Source: Methanobacteriota archaeon
GTDB lineage: Archaea > Methanobacteriota > Methanobacteria > Methanobacteriales > Methanobacteriaceae
NCBI GenBank assembly: GCA_023436175.1
Contig: JAEZKE010000134.1
Location: 1-64,000 of the forward strand
Direction of reading: 5' to 3'
Length of the DNA: 64,000 nucleotides
Positions 18,708-27,493 of this stretch are shown piece after piece (positions within the stretch are counted from its first letter, which is position 1; each line of letters begins with the position of its first letter). The position numbers and the translations under genes are program-made. The notes below the pieces were generated by a model, which worked only from the letters and a program-made list of their open reading frames with translations, was not told the origin of the DNA and did no database searches.

Positions 18708-19205
18708 GTGGATATACAAGAACTTAAGACAGCAATAGGAGATCCATTAGCAAGGAAAAAGTTTGATGATCCAATTAATGATGATTCAATTGATGAAGAG
18801 ATTACTGAAAGATATAATCTCTTAGAGAAATATGGGCTCAAAGATATGGATGAGACCGAAATTGAGGAACTTTTAGGGTCATACGATAGGGATACTCTAA
18901 ATAATAAAGAACTCGAAAGTATGGAACGAGTTCTATCTAAAAAAATACATAACGCGATAATGTCTATGCATGCTATAAAAAAAGCTGCGGTGGAAGTATT
19001 TATAGATTATTCTGATGAACTATGTGGAATAGTGACCATCCTTGTGGAATATGAACATAAAGGCTTTTTAGACAGAATAATGGGGCCTTCAGATGGAACT
19101 ATGAACGAGGAAACCATGGAAATAACTCAAATAGAAATAAGTGAACTCTTTAAAAATTCTCCAGAGCTTGTTGAGAATTTTGAAATAAATATAGAATCAT
19201 TTTAA
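18708..19205 (+). CDS. Conserved hypothetical acidic protein
   Basis: I do not recognise this 165-residue acidic protein. It starts with GTG behind GGGGAAGTATC. The N-terminal half is helical and charged (IDEEITERYNLLEKYGLKDMDETEIEELL). The second half alternates strands and helices (AVEVFIDYSDELCGIVTILVEYEHKGFLDRIMG). It has no membrane segment and no metal motif; a single cysteine lies near 108. It is convergent with the methyltransferase gene (21-bp gap). A promoter may lie in the 267-bp spacer after pscS. Confidence 0.65.
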   Translation: MDIQELKTAIGDPLARKKFDDPINDDSIDEEITERYNLLEKYGLKDMDETEIEELLGSYDRDTLNNKELESMERVLSKKIHNAIMSMHAIKKAAVEVFIDYSDELCGIVTILVEYEHKGFLDRIMGPSDGTMNEETMEITQIEISELFKNSPELVENFEINIESF

Positions 19206-19226
19206 AAAAAATTTGATTTTGTAAAC

Positions 19227-19862
19227 TCATTGTTTAATAGCTATAGTTAATCCATCCCCAATGGATAGTATCGTGCTTTCTAAACTCCGATTGCCGGAAA
19301 CCATTTCATTAAACCTATTTATAGCTGTAACAATCTCTTCATGATGCTGTTTAAATCTATCCATAACTGGAAATAATGTATCTTCTGCAAGCAATAGGCC
19401 ACCAGGTTTTAAAATTCGAATGCAATCATAGAATAGTTGAGGGTATAACTTTTTATCGCCAACATCCTGGAATATAACGTCAAATTTTTCAGATTCGATT
19501 TTTGGAAGTATTTCCTGAGCATCTCCAATTTTCAATTCAATGTTTTCTGAAACTCCAAATCTTTCAAAATTCTTAACAGCTTGTTCTGCAACCTTTTTAT
19601 CGTATTCAATTGTGGTAATTTTGCCATTGTATCCTTTAACGATACTGGCCATTGATACAGTTGAGTATCCAATACTGGTTCCAATTTCTAAAACTTTTTG
19701 TGGACGAATAATGCGAAATAGAGTCTGAAGGGCTCTTGAAATATCTTCATCAATTATTGATCCAAATTTTTCCAGTTCAGTAGATTCAATATATTCATCT
19801 CGGTTAATCCCTCTTTTTTCATATAATTTGTTGATGTAATGACTTGCCTCTTCCAAATCCAT
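19227..19862 (-). CDS. SAM-dependent O-methyltransferase (family 3 type)
   Basis: A 211-residue class I methyltransferase like the catechol/caffeoyl-CoA O-methyltransferases. Motif I is VLEIGTSIGYSTVSMA (about 56-71), the acidic residue after beta-2 is ITTIEYDKK, and IELKIGDAQEILP precedes the metal-binding FDVIFQDVGDKKLYPQ. The family's Asp-Asp-Asn metal set is partly visible (AEDTLFP). The ribosome site GGAGAATAAAT precedes the ATG. It follows the COG1600-type gene by 36 bp on the same strand and is probably in one operon with it. Substrate unknown. Confidence 0.9.
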   Translation of the reverse strand: MDLEEASHYINKLYEKRGINRDEYIESTELEKFGSIIDEDISRALQTLFRIIRPQKVLEIGTSIGYSTVSMASIVKGYNGKITTIEYDKKVAEQAVKNFERFGVSENIELKIGDAQEILPKIESEKFDVIFQDVGDKKLYPQLFYDCIRILKPGGLLLAEDTLFPVMDRFKQHHEEIVTAINRFNEMVSGNRSLESTILSIGDGLTIAIKQ

Positions 19863-19898
19863 ATTTATTCTCCTTTCAAAATTTATTTTTTTAATAAG

Positions 19899-20363
19899 TT
19901 AGTTCACTGCTTCAAGAGGAGCATCAGTAAGTACCGTGCCCCAATTAACTTCGGGACCTACTTCTGGTGTCACCAGTAAACCATTTTTCCCGATTTCTCC
20001 AAGGTCTGATAGATTTGCGGCCAGTTTATGTAATGAAATAAAGCTTCCATCATCTATTTTTTCTGTTTTAGGAACAGATAATGTTTTATATCCCTCTTGT
20101 TGCAGTAAACTGCTTAAATGTGTTGTAATAACGTGTAATTGTTGATTGGTTTCATTGTAAATTTTGGTACTTTTATTCATTACTTCATCTGTAGCTTTAT
20201 AAGGTAATGTAATTCCTATAGATATTGCTCGAGGATATTCATCAAAAAATGATTCGTATTGTTCAAGTATATCATTTTTTGCAAGAGATAAGTCAGCAAC
20301 ACCTAAAAAATAATCTTCACATTCTTTTTCAATGATTGTTCTCATTGCATTTTCAAATTCCAT
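19899..20363 (-). CDS. COG1600-type protein lacking the ferredoxin domain
   Basis: 154 residues equivalent to the N-terminal part of epoxyqueuosine reductase-like Fe-S proteins. The signature SLHKLAANLSDLGEIGKNGLLVTPEVGPEVNWGTVLTDAPLE is kept, but the protein stops five residues later, where family members continue into CxxCxxCxxxCP. I found no CxxC in the following bases in any frame, so it looks like a single-domain form rather than a recent frameshift. The ribosome site GGGGGTAGAATT precedes the ATG. A full-length relative with Fe-S motifs lies at 42223. It probably forms an operon with the O-methyltransferase. Function unknown. Confidence 0.75.
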   Translation of the reverse strand: MEFENAMRTIIEKECEDYFLGVADLSLAKNDILEQYESFFDEYPRAISIGITLPYKATDEVMNKSTKIYNETNQQLHVITTHLSSLLQQEGYKTLSVPKTEKIDDGSFISLHKLAANLSDLGEIGKNGLLVTPEVGPEVNWGTVLTDAPLEAVN

Positions 20364-20509
20364 AATTCTACCCCCTTCTAAACTTTAAAACACTTGTGCT
20401 CCCGTTTAAAATGTATATTTTCAAATAAATGTTTGAATAGGGGATTAATTCTCCTATACAAACAATAAATGATTTTTTATATTTAATCTGTCTTTTTATA
20501 ACTCATTGT

Positions 20510-21694
20510 TTACCTTGTCATTGATTTTCTAAATAGTGGTACTGCAATAGCCATTGTAACGATACCAAAGACTACAAGTATAACTATTTGGGTCATTACG
20601 TCACCAATACCCGCGTTCAGGAGCATTATCTTACGCATTGCATCTGCTGCATAGGTCAGAGGAATAAACTGTGAAATAGCCTGCATAAACCATGGCATCT
20701 GCTGGATTGGGTAAAAAATTCCTCCAAGGAACATCATAGGGAACATCAGCAGGTTCACAATCATTGTACTTGATGCCTGATCTCCTGACATGGAAATGGC
20801 CATTATTCCAATTCCTATGAAGCTGAATATACCTAAGAGGAGCATAAAGAATGCTAACAGGATACTTCCTTGAATAGTGACTCCAAAGAGCACTATGGCG
20901 ATTGCAAGTATTATGATGCACTGGATAAAACCTCTTGTACACAGTGCTGCGGTTTTCCCGATGATAACTGAAATTTGGCTGATTGGTGCGGATAACATTC
21001 CATCAAAGGTACCTATTTCCTTTTCCTTGGAAATGGCTTCCGGGATACCTGTCATAACTGACATCATCACAATCATAATCATCAGTCCAGGTGCCAGGAA
21101 GTTGAAGTAATTTGTTTGACCAGGTATTGAAGTCTCGACATTTGGAGTATAAGGGAAAATCATGGCCTGGGGATTAACAGGTTGATTTGTTGCCTTACTC
21201 AAGGTCATGACGTTAGCTTCTGCTTTGATATTGTTCATACTAATTACTGTGCTGGATAGAGCTTGTTGAATCTGTGCTGAACTTTGAGGGATGCTGTTAT
21301 CAATATAAGCCGTGAAAGTACCAGACTTTCCGTTTGTTATATTATCTGAGAATCCCTGTGGTATGATAATCACACCAGACAACTTTCCTGCCTTTACCTG
21401 TGTCATGGCGTCATCAACGCTGGAAAATTTCGTAAATGCCATAAAATGTGTATTATTATTAACTGTTTCAAGCTGCGCTATGAATTCGCTGCTGCCCTGC
21501 CCATGATCAAGGTCAACCAGTCCCACTGGCATGTTCAATTGAGTGTTACCAGTTGGGAAAATGAAACCGAACATGACCAGAAAAATCAACGGCATGATAA
21601 AAAGGGCTGCCAGAGACATTCTATTGCGTCTAAGTTCAAGCATGTCCTTAGCCATTACGTGGTAACTATCTTTTAACATCTTCATTGCATCCAT
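20510..21694 (-). CDS. ABC-2 type transporter permease
   Basis: The membrane subunit of an ABC exporter. 394 residues: one N-terminal membrane segment (about 28-48, LAALFIMPLIFLVMFGFIF), a large external domain (50-190), then five C-terminal segments from about 205, typical of DrrB/YhgE-like ABC-2 permeases. The start lies 4 bp after the ATPase stop, with GGTGAGATC as ribosome site. It forms an operon with the ATPase and probably the PadR regulator. The substrate is likely a hydrophobic drug or peptide, inferred only from family. Confidence 0.93.
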   Translation of the reverse strand: MDAMKMLKDSYHVMAKDMLELRRNRMSLAALFIMPLIFLVMFGFIFPTGNTQLNMPVGLVDLDHGQGSSEFIAQLETVNNNTHFMAFTKFSSVDDAMTQVKAGKLSGVIIIPQGFSDNITNGKSGTFTAYIDNSIPQSSAQIQQALSSTVISMNNIKAEANVMTLSKATNQPVNPQAMIFPYTPNVETSIPGQTNYFNFLAPGLMIMIVMMSVMTGIPEAISKEKEIGTFDGMLSAPISQISVIIGKTAALCTRGFIQCIIILAIAIVLFGVTIQGSILLAFFMLLLGIFSFIGIGIMAISMSGDQASSTMIVNLLMFPMMFLGGIFYPIQQMPWFMQAISQFIPLTYAADAMRKIMLLNAGIGDVMTQIVILVVFGIVTMAIAVPLFRKSMTR

Positions 21695-21698
21695 GATC

Positions 21699-22715
21699 TC
21701 ACCTTACCCTCGCTTTAGGTGCATTTCCATGCCCATGATGTATTGGGGCTGCTTTTTCACTGGCCTGGTCACGCATTTCTTTACCTGTAACCGCTAAGAA
21801 GACATCTTCTAGAGTTGATTCATTGCTGTTGCTTATAGATGCAATATTGCCGCCTTCATAACGGATTGCATCGATAATTTGATTAAGGGCATCTTCACCT
21901 TTAGCGCTAATTTTCAGATTGTAATGGTCCTGTTGAGATACAGCAGTCACAACATCAAGTGCTTTGATCTTTCCTATCAATTCAGATGTTAAATTGGTGA
22001 TTTTAGTGCCAAATACAGTTGTATCGCTATGTGCAATCATATTTTTCAGTTTCTGTGGTGTATCTAAAGCAGCGACCTTACCATGGTCAATAATTGCAAC
22101 TCGGTCGCTCAAAGCTTCTGCTTCTACCATAGCATGAGTTGTAAGTATCACTGTCACCCCACTGTCATTGATTTCCCTTGTAATATCCCTTATGGAAAAT
22201 GTTGTCTGTGGATCAAGGCCAAGTGTTGGTTCATCCATGAAAACAATCTTAGGCTCTGGTAGTAATGCCCTGATAACGTTAATTCTCTGTTTCATACCTG
22301 TGGAAAATTTGGCTATCTGTGTATTTTTCCATTCCTGCATGTCAACCAGTTCAAGCAGTTCATCAATCCTTTCTTCAAGCTTCTGCTTTGGTATTGCATA
22401 GAGTTTCCCGAAGAATCGAAGATTTTCGGCTGCAGTAAGCCTGTCATACATAATCATCTTCTCTGCAACCAGCCCAATATTTTCTCGAACTCTGGCAGAA
22501 TCTTTAATCAGGTCGTAACCTGCAACTTTAGCAGATCCGGATGTCGGTTGGGCGAGTGTACAGAGCATTCTTATGGTGGTACTCTTACCTGCACCGTTTG
22601 GACCTAAAAAGCCAAATATTTCTCCCTCTTTTACAGTCAGCGATAAATCATCAACTGCTGTGAAGTCACCAAACTTTTTAGTGAGATTTTCTAATTCTAT
22701 GGCATATTCTGTCAT
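21699..22715 (-). CDS. ABC transporter ATP-binding protein (DrrA-like)
   Basis: The nucleotide-binding subunit for the adjacent permease. 338 residues. Walker A is GPNGAGKST (38-46), the signature FSTGMKQRI is near 143, Walker B is KIVFMDEPTLGLDP near 163-176, and the switch histidine is in ILTTHAM. A C-terminal DrrA-type extension of about 110 residues ends with a His/Gly-rich tail (AAPIHHGHGNAPK), which might bind metal. It lies between the PadR gene and the permease on the same strand. Confidence 0.95.
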   Translation of the reverse strand: MTEYAIELENLTKKFGDFTAVDDLSLTVKEGEIFGFLGPNGAGKSTTIRMLCTLAQPTSGSAKVAGYDLIKDSARVRENIGLVAEKMIMYDRLTAAENLRFFGKLYAIPKQKLEERIDELLELVDMQEWKNTQIAKFSTGMKQRINVIRALLPEPKIVFMDEPTLGLDPQTTFSIRDITREINDSGVTVILTTHAMVEAEALSDRVAIIDHGKVAALDTPQKLKNMIAHSDTTVFGTKITNLTSELIGKIKALDVVTAVSQQDHYNLKISAKGEDALNQIIDAIRYEGGNIASISNSNESTLEDVFLAVTGKEMRDQASEKAAPIHHGHGNAPKARVR

Positions 22716-22875
22716 ATTTTTCTCCTATTTTTTCCTTTTTATTCAATTCGCTGCTTGAAGAAAGCCATGGCTAACTTGAGTCTAATAAACGAATATATGT
22801 AGCAAAAATCTACTTCTAGCAGTTTTTATAACGTAATTAAATTAGTTAGTGTCTTAATTAATTCTTAGATTTAAA

Positions 22876-23487
22876 TTATTCCTCTTTGAGCGAATCTTTC
22901 ATTTCTTTAAGCCTTTCGCTTAACTCGCCTATCCGTTCTTTATGTAGAGCTAATTTTTCTTTTTTAATGTCATTTAAATAAGATATATAGCTGTCAATTT
23001 CATTTAATGCATTTTCTACAGCCTGTGTGCTCCGATCCATTTCTTCATGTGATTTATGTGAATGTCCAAATATATTAGCGTATGTTTCATGTCCTAAATC
23101 TGTTAGATCGTATCTACCGTCTTCTAATTTGACAATAAATCCTTCTGAAACCATTTTTTTCAGCATGGGATATACTGAACCTGGTGAAGGTCTTCGCGGA
23201 GCGTGTTTCATTGTCCGGTTTAGATGTTTATAGTAGTGCTTATCATCTTTGTTCATAAGTTTGTAGTACTCTGGATCTTCTCTCATATTACGCATTCTCA
23301 TGTCTGCCATCTGGTGAAATTTTTCATGGTGCTCCTGTATAGCGTCCATTATTTCTACACCATTTTTTGGCCCCTGCTCTAGAACATGAATTATCCATAT
23401 TCTTAAACCTCCAAGTTTTCCCAGTTCTTCAAGTCTGTCATGAATTTCTTTGAAATTGTTCAACTTGTTTCTCCAGTTATCCCACAT
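22876..23487 (-). CDS. PadR-family transcriptional regulator
   Basis: 203 residues. The winged helix covers about 30-120 (LRIWIIHVLEQGPKNGVEIMDAI, then RRPSPGSVYPMLKKMVSEGFIVKLEDGRYDLTDLG, the PadR signature). It is followed by a coiled-coil dimerisation region to the end (LNDIKKEKLALHKERIGELSERL). A long charged insert separates helices (residues 50-80). It is upstream of the ABC exporter on the same strand (160-bp gap) and has repeated CGATAT-type palindromes at its promoter, so it probably represses itself and the exporter until a ligand binds. Confidence 0.92.
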   Translation of the reverse strand: MWDNWRNKLNNFKEIHDRLEELGKLGGLRIWIIHVLEQGPKNGVEIMDAIQEHHEKFHQMADMRMRNMREDPEYYKLMNKDDKHYYKHLNRTMKHAPRRPSPGSVYPMLKKMVSEGFIVKLEDGRYDLTDLGHETYANIFGHSHKSHEEMDRSTQAVENALNEIDSYISYLNDIKKEKLALHKERIGELSERLKEMKDSLKEE

Positions 23488-23515
23488 GTTAGATCTTTAC
23501 CTCCTATCGGAATGT

Positions 23516-23632
23516 CGATATAATATCGTTAATTTGATATTGGATATTGGCTATACTTTCCTTTACATTCACTATAAAGTATATACATATCATCTATATC
23601 AAGTACTCGATATCGACTACTCGATATTATCG
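23516..23632 (-). promoter_or_regulatory. PadR promoter region with CGATAT repeats
   Basis: The palindrome CGATATAATATCG (23516-23528) lies in the leader, 29 bp before the ATG. The direct repeat TACTCGATAT at 23604-23613 and 23618-23627 (14-bp period) overlaps the inverted repeat ATCGA-N4-TCGAT (23612-23625). The probable minus-strand TATA box is within 23572-23586. The two sites flank the TATA region, as expected for autorepression with looping or cooperative binding. Confidence 0.6.
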
Positions 23633-23750
23633 TGAAACTTATATAAATAGTTTGTGGTATTTTGATCTAAGTGCAACAGTAATCAATTTAAAATTAGTTT
23701 AAATCTGCTTACTAAACAATTAAAAAGAACATTTTAAATGTAATTAATAA

Positions 23751-24731
23751 TTAAAAATCAATATTTTCTTTAATCCATTCTACAGAATCTTTAATTGATT
23801 CTTTTATTGGGCGAGGGGAATAACTTAACTCATTACGGGCTTTAACATAACTTATTTTAGAGTTACTGTTGATTACATCAATAGAATAACTCGTAAAAAG
23901 AGGTTCTTTACCAGTAGCCTTATAATATAATGGTGAAATTTTAATCACTGCTTTGACGAGCCATAATGGTAATTTTAACCCTGGAGCTTTTATTCCAGTA
24001 AATTTCTCAAGTTCTGAAAATAATTCCTGTACTGAAATCTGTTCACCCGCTAAAACGTAGCTTTCGCCACATTTTCCATTTTCACAGGCTAATATTATTC
24101 CTTCTGCCACATCTCGAACATCAACAAAATCATAAGCCCCATCAACACCTGCTTTTAGATCTCCCTTCATGAAATTAATGATCAGATGCCCCATTTGGGA
24201 TATTCGGTAGTCATAAGGCCCTATTACTCCACTTGGGCAGACTAGTACTGCGTCAAGGCCGTTGTTAATGCCTTTAAGCACTTCCAGGGATCCTAAAGCT
24301 TTTGAACGGTCATAGCTCCCCCTTGCACATTCAGGATCATAATTGCATGTTTCATCAATTACGGTACCATGGGGAGGTTCTTTAAGGGCATGAACTGAGC
24401 TAACATAAACCAGACGTTTTGCATGGTTTTTTAAACATGCATTAACAACATTTTTTGTTCCTTCAACGTTGATGTGATAAAGTAAATCATCATTTCCAGA
24501 TGATATTGTTACAATACCTGCTAAATGATAGACAATTTCGGCACCATTAAATGCTTTAACGAGAGAATCAACGTTTTGTACATCACTTTCAACTATTTCG
24601 ACTTGTAATCCTTCAATAGGCTTGATATCTTCAAATGGAGGTACAATTACCCTTACACTTTCACCTCTTGCCAGTAATTTACGAACAAGTACATTTCCAA
24701 TGTGTCCTGTTGCACCTGTAACAGCTATCAT
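23751..24731 (-). CDS. NAD-dependent epimerase/dehydratase (extended SDR)
   Basis: 326-residue Rossmann-fold oxidoreductase, most like dihydroflavonol reductase/3-beta-HSD-type SDRs. The cofactor motif is TGATGHIGNVLVRKL (5-19), followed by DVQNVDSL, AEIVYHLAG and YVSSVHAL. The catalytic pair YxxxK is in SYDRSKALG (about 138-146), and DFVDVRDVAEGI is near 203. It is probably monocistronic. The substrate may be a nucleotide sugar or an isoprenoid ketone; not decidable here. Confidence 0.88.
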   Translation of the reverse strand: MIAVTGATGHIGNVLVRKLLARGESVRVIVPPFEDIKPIEGLQVEIVESDVQNVDSLVKAFNGAEIVYHLAGIVTISSGNDDLLYHINVEGTKNVVNACLKNHAKRLVYVSSVHALKEPPHGTVIDETCNYDPECARGSYDRSKALGSLEVLKGINNGLDAVLVCPSGVIGPYDYRISQMGHLIINFMKGDLKAGVDGAYDFVDVRDVAEGIILACENGKCGESYVLAGEQISVQELFSELEKFTGIKAPGLKLPLWLVKAVIKISPLYYKATGKEPLFTSYSIDVINSNSKISYVKARNELSYSPRPIKESIKDSVEWIKENIDF

Positions 24732-24799
24732 TTTTCACCATAAATAAAAAAAGAGTAAGGTTATTGGTTTATAGAATCTTTAAAAAATGAGTTTAAAGG

Positions 24800-25261
24800 T
24801 TATCCCATTTTAATCACTGGAAACTGAACTTCTGTGAGTAATTCACTTGGATCAGTTTCATTTGGGTTGTTAAGATAAACCTCAGTAACAGGCCCTATTA
24901 TGTCGTAACCATTTTTATCTGCATATTCAGCTAATCCATGGATTACAGGCCCAACTTCTGTATAAGGTCCTTTATGGAGTGTCGCAATTACTGTATGTTC
25001 TGGAATTATCTTAACCATCACATTTCCTTCATCACTTGCACTACCTTCAAATGAAGCACCTATTTCATAACGCAGTTTTTCTGGAGGTACATCTTCCGGG
25101 CTGTTAAAATAAGCTCCATAAATCATTCCAGTCATATTCAGGCCTTTACCTGTTACCCATTCTACTACTTCTGCAATAAGTTCTGGAATCTTATCGTAAC
25201 CACCTCTGTACCGCATAAAGGCTACCTGTGTATCTTTAATTCTCTTTTCTTGTACTTCCAT
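24800..25261 (-). CDS. GyrI-like effector-binding protein (copy 1)
   Basis: A 153-residue small-molecule-binding domain of the GyrI/SBMC (AraC effector-binding) type, without a DNA-binding domain. It shows the duplicated sheet-helix pattern: QVAFMRYRGGYDKIPELI and YGAYFNSPEDVPPEKLRYEIG in the first half, then VIATLHKGPYTEVGPVIHGL and VTEVYLNNPNE...LLTEVQFPV in the second. It is the last of three tandem paralogues and follows copy 2 by 38 bp, so it is co-transcribed with it. Such proteins bind drugs or hydrophobic ligands. Confidence 0.9.
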   Translation of the reverse strand: MEVQEKRIKDTQVAFMRYRGGYDKIPELIAEVVEWVTGKGLNMTGMIYGAYFNSPEDVPPEKLRYEIGASFEGSASDEGNVMVKIIPEHTVIATLHKGPYTEVGPVIHGLAEYADKNGYDIIGPVTEVYLNNPNETDPSELLTEVQFPVIKMG

Positions 25262-25299
25262 AATTAGTCCTCCAATAAACTATTGACTTGCTGATGTAA

Positions 25300-25758
25300 C
25301 TATTTTTTCGTTACTGGAAACTGAACCTCAGTGAGTAATTCATTCTCAGGAACTTCCATAGGATTGTTAATATATATTTCTTTAACTGGTCCCACTATAT
25401 CATAATTATTTTCTGTTGCATATTTGATTAAGGCTTGATATATCTGTGCTGCCTGTCCATATGGTCCCTTATACACTGTGGAGATAACCTGATGAGCAGG
25501 AATTTCTTTAACTTTAACCCTGCCTTCACCATCTGCATTTCCTATAAATGTAATTCCAACTTCATATTGAAGTTCCTCTGGAGATACTTCCATAGGGCTA
25601 TTGATGTATATTCCATAAGGGGGTTCTGTAATCTGTAGGTTTTCTTTCATAACATAGCCAACTACTTCACCAAAAAGCTCAGGCAGCTGATCATAAGGGC
25701 CTGTTACAGATACATAAGCTACTTTTTTTTCTTCTATATCTTTAATTTTTACTTCCAT
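25300..25758 (-). CDS. GyrI-like effector-binding protein (copy 2)
   Basis: A 152-residue paralogue of copy 1. The start is set at the ATG at 25758 (MEVKIKDIEEKKVAYV), by alignment with the other two copies; a reading from 25782 adds eight residues that contain the probable ribosome site (AGAAGTG). Core motifs: VTGPYDQLPELFGEV, YGIYINSPMEVSPEELQYEVGI, VISTVYKGPYGQAAQIY and VKEIYINNPMEV...LLTEVQFPV. Acidic patches replace some pocket residues between copies, suggesting different ligands. A 20-bp element lies about 90 bp upstream of the start. Confidence 0.9.
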   Translation of the reverse strand: MEVKIKDIEEKKVAYVSVTGPYDQLPELFGEVVGYVMKENLQITEPPYGIYINSPMEVSPEELQYEVGITFIGNADGEGRVKVKEIPAHQVISTVYKGPYGQAAQIYQALIKYATENNYDIVGPVKEIYINNPMEVPENELLTEVQFPVTKK

Positions 25759-25845
25759 AATAACACTTCTCTGTTTTCCCATTTTTATTTTAAATGCTTA
25801 TTTTGCTTTTGTAACAGTATCTCCTTACTATGGATATACGTTTAG

Positions 25846-25865
25846 GTAAGAGCACATGAAAACTA
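25846..25865. repeat. 20-bp direct repeat upstream of GyrI-like copy 2
   Basis: GTAAGAGCACATGAAAACTA, identical to 26476-26495. Its distance to the downstream minus-strand start (25758) is 88 bp, nearly the same as the other copy's distance to its gene (90 bp). This points to a shared regulatory site rather than chance. Confidence 0.7.
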
Positions 25866-25927
25866 ATTATGAAACCATAACTAATTATAATACATTTATA
25901 AAGTCTATTTTAGTATATGGTTAGCTA

Positions 25928-26386
25928 TTATTTCTTAATTACAGGAAAATGAATTTCAGTTGCAAAATTGATCCTTGAAATATCTTGTGGATCGTCAATA
26001 TAAACCTCAGTAACGGGCCCTGCTATTAAATATCCATTTTTCACTGCATATTCCATTAAAGTATGATATAACTGCTCTGTATACTTGGAGTTACCTTTGT
26101 ATACAGTTGATATCACATGATGTCTATGTATTTTTTTAATTTTTATCATACCTTCCTCAGATACACGTCCTATTACTGGAATTCCTATTTCATAGTGCAT
26201 TTCTTCGGGAGGTACTTTTAGAGTATTGTTAAAAAATGTGCAGTAAGGATGTTCTGTGGTAGGTATATTGTTTTTTGTAATGTAATCCTTCAATTTACCA
26301 AAAATTTGGGGGATCTGGTTATAGTGTCCTGTTAATATTATGTATGCCACTTTATGTTCTTTAACGCTTTTAAACTCTATTTCCAT
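25928..26386 (-). CDS. GyrI-like effector-binding protein (copy 3)
   Basis: A 152-residue paralogue, the first of the three in reading order and the most basic (KKIHRHHVISTVYKGNSKY, where the others have KGPY). Other motifs are kept: ILTGHYNQIPQIFGKL, HPYCTFFNNTLKVPPEEMHYEIGI, VTEVYIDDPQD...TEIHFPV. The conserved EYEVG-like region is HYEIG. The promoter is separate from copy 2's (169-bp gap) but carries the same 20-bp element. Confidence 0.88.
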   Translation of the reverse strand: MEIEFKSVKEHKVAYIILTGHYNQIPQIFGKLKDYITKNNIPTTEHPYCTFFNNTLKVPPEEMHYEIGIPVIGRVSEEGMIKIKKIHRHHVISTVYKGNSKYTEQLYHTLMEYAVKNGYLIAGPVTEVYIDDPQDISRINFATEIHFPVIKK

Positions 26387-26475
26387 ATAATAACGCCTCC
26401 AACAGGATTAATACATTTAAAATAATGTTTAAACTGGCATATTATAATTTGAGTTTCATAAAAATACTCATTTAT

Positions 26476-26495
26476 GTAAGAGCACATGAAAACTA
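26476..26495. repeat. 20-bp direct repeat upstream of GyrI-like copy 3
   Basis: Identical over 20 bp to 25846-25865, in the same orientation and at the same distance from the gene start. Sequence around it is not otherwise conserved. Confidence 0.7.
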
Positions 26496-26739
26496 TTATT
26501 AAAAAATTTAAAGCTAAATAATTTAAACATAAAGGAATTATTTGTAAATTCATTGCAAGATAAGATTTAAACTTAAATAAAAATTTAATATTTCATATAT
26601 ATTTTATTTATAAATCTAAATGGAGATTTAAGTACATATATGACTTTTGGGACGTTTTTATTTAGTTGAGTAAGTAGTTGTACAAAGTATATATTCCTGT
26701 TAGAATGATTATTATTTAATTTTTCAAGGAGATGGTACA

Positions 26740-26991
26740 ATGGGAGAAGTAGATGCAAAGAAATTATTTCTTGAAACATTTGCGGCTTTAATTACTGCGG
26801 CATTTGGTTTAATTGCAGCTCTTGCGTGGAATGAGGCTATTAAAGCTTTAATTGCCCAATTTTTCAAGGCAGGTAACGAATTAATGGGATTATTTGTATA
26901 TGCGATAATTGTTACAGTAATAGCAATTTTAGTAACTTATATAATTGCAAGAGCTTTATCACGATATGGGCTGGAACTTACAAAGAAATAG
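26740..26991 (+). CDS. DUF5654 small membrane protein (copy 1)
   Basis: 83 residues with two membrane helices, about 12-38 (FAALITAAFGLIAALAWN) and 48-72 (LMGLFVYAIIVTVIAILVTYIIA), and a basic C-terminus. The ribosome site CAAGGAGAT precedes the ATG. It is paired with a close paralogue 226 bp downstream that has its own ribosome site. The helix-1 block is nearly identical between the two, which suggests recent duplication or strong constraint. Function unknown. Confidence 0.85.
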   Translation: MGEVDAKKLFLETFAALITAAFGLIAALAWNEAIKALIAQFFKAGNELMGLFVYAIIVTVIAILVTYIIARALSRYGLELTKK

Positions 26992-27217
26992 CACAAAGAA
27001 TTTAAACAGTTTTATTTTTTTATATTATTCAATATATAAATCTGGCTGAAAATCAGTAATCATTTTGAATTCTAATATTAAATGTAACTTCTTTATACTT
27101 TTTTAAAATTGCAATTTATCATGAATAACCTCTTTTAACTCAATCTAATTAAATTGAATAAAAATAAATAATATTATTAATATAATTATTGTTATTAAAT
27201 GAATGGGAGGTAATTGA

Positions 27218-27469
27218 ATGGATAGTAGTGATTCTAAAAAATTATTTCTGCAAACATTCGCGGCTTTAATTACTGCGGCATTTGGTTTAATTGCTGCACT
27301 TGCATGGAACCAGGCAATACAAGCTTTGATCCTTTTATATATAGGCACTGGTAATGCGCTCATGGGACTCTTTATCTATGCCATAATTATAACCATCATA
27401 GCCCTCATAGCAACTTATGCAATTGCAAGATCTTTAGCCAGATATGGAGTGGAAATGCCAGAAAAATAG
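27218..27469 (+). CDS. DUF5654 small membrane protein (copy 2)
   Basis: 83 residues, same topology as copy 1. The segment KKLFLQTFAALITAAFGLIA is shared almost exactly, and the C-terminus ends ARYGVEMPEK where copy 1 has SRYGLELTKK. Strong ribosome site GGGAGGTAATTG. It is convergent with the VOC gene (24-bp gap). Possibly forms homo- or hetero-oligomers with copy 1. Confidence 0.85.
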   Translation: MDSSDSKKLFLQTFAALITAAFGLIAALAWNQAIQALILLYIGTGNALMGLFIYAIIITIIALIATYAIARSLARYGVEMPEK

Positions 27470-27493
27470 TGGCTTAATTTTTAATTGGGGTAT

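Noticed and set aside
26740..27469. Prophage holins (two small two-helix membrane proteins)
   Set aside because: No other phage genes nearby; the sequences match the methanogen DUF5654 pattern.
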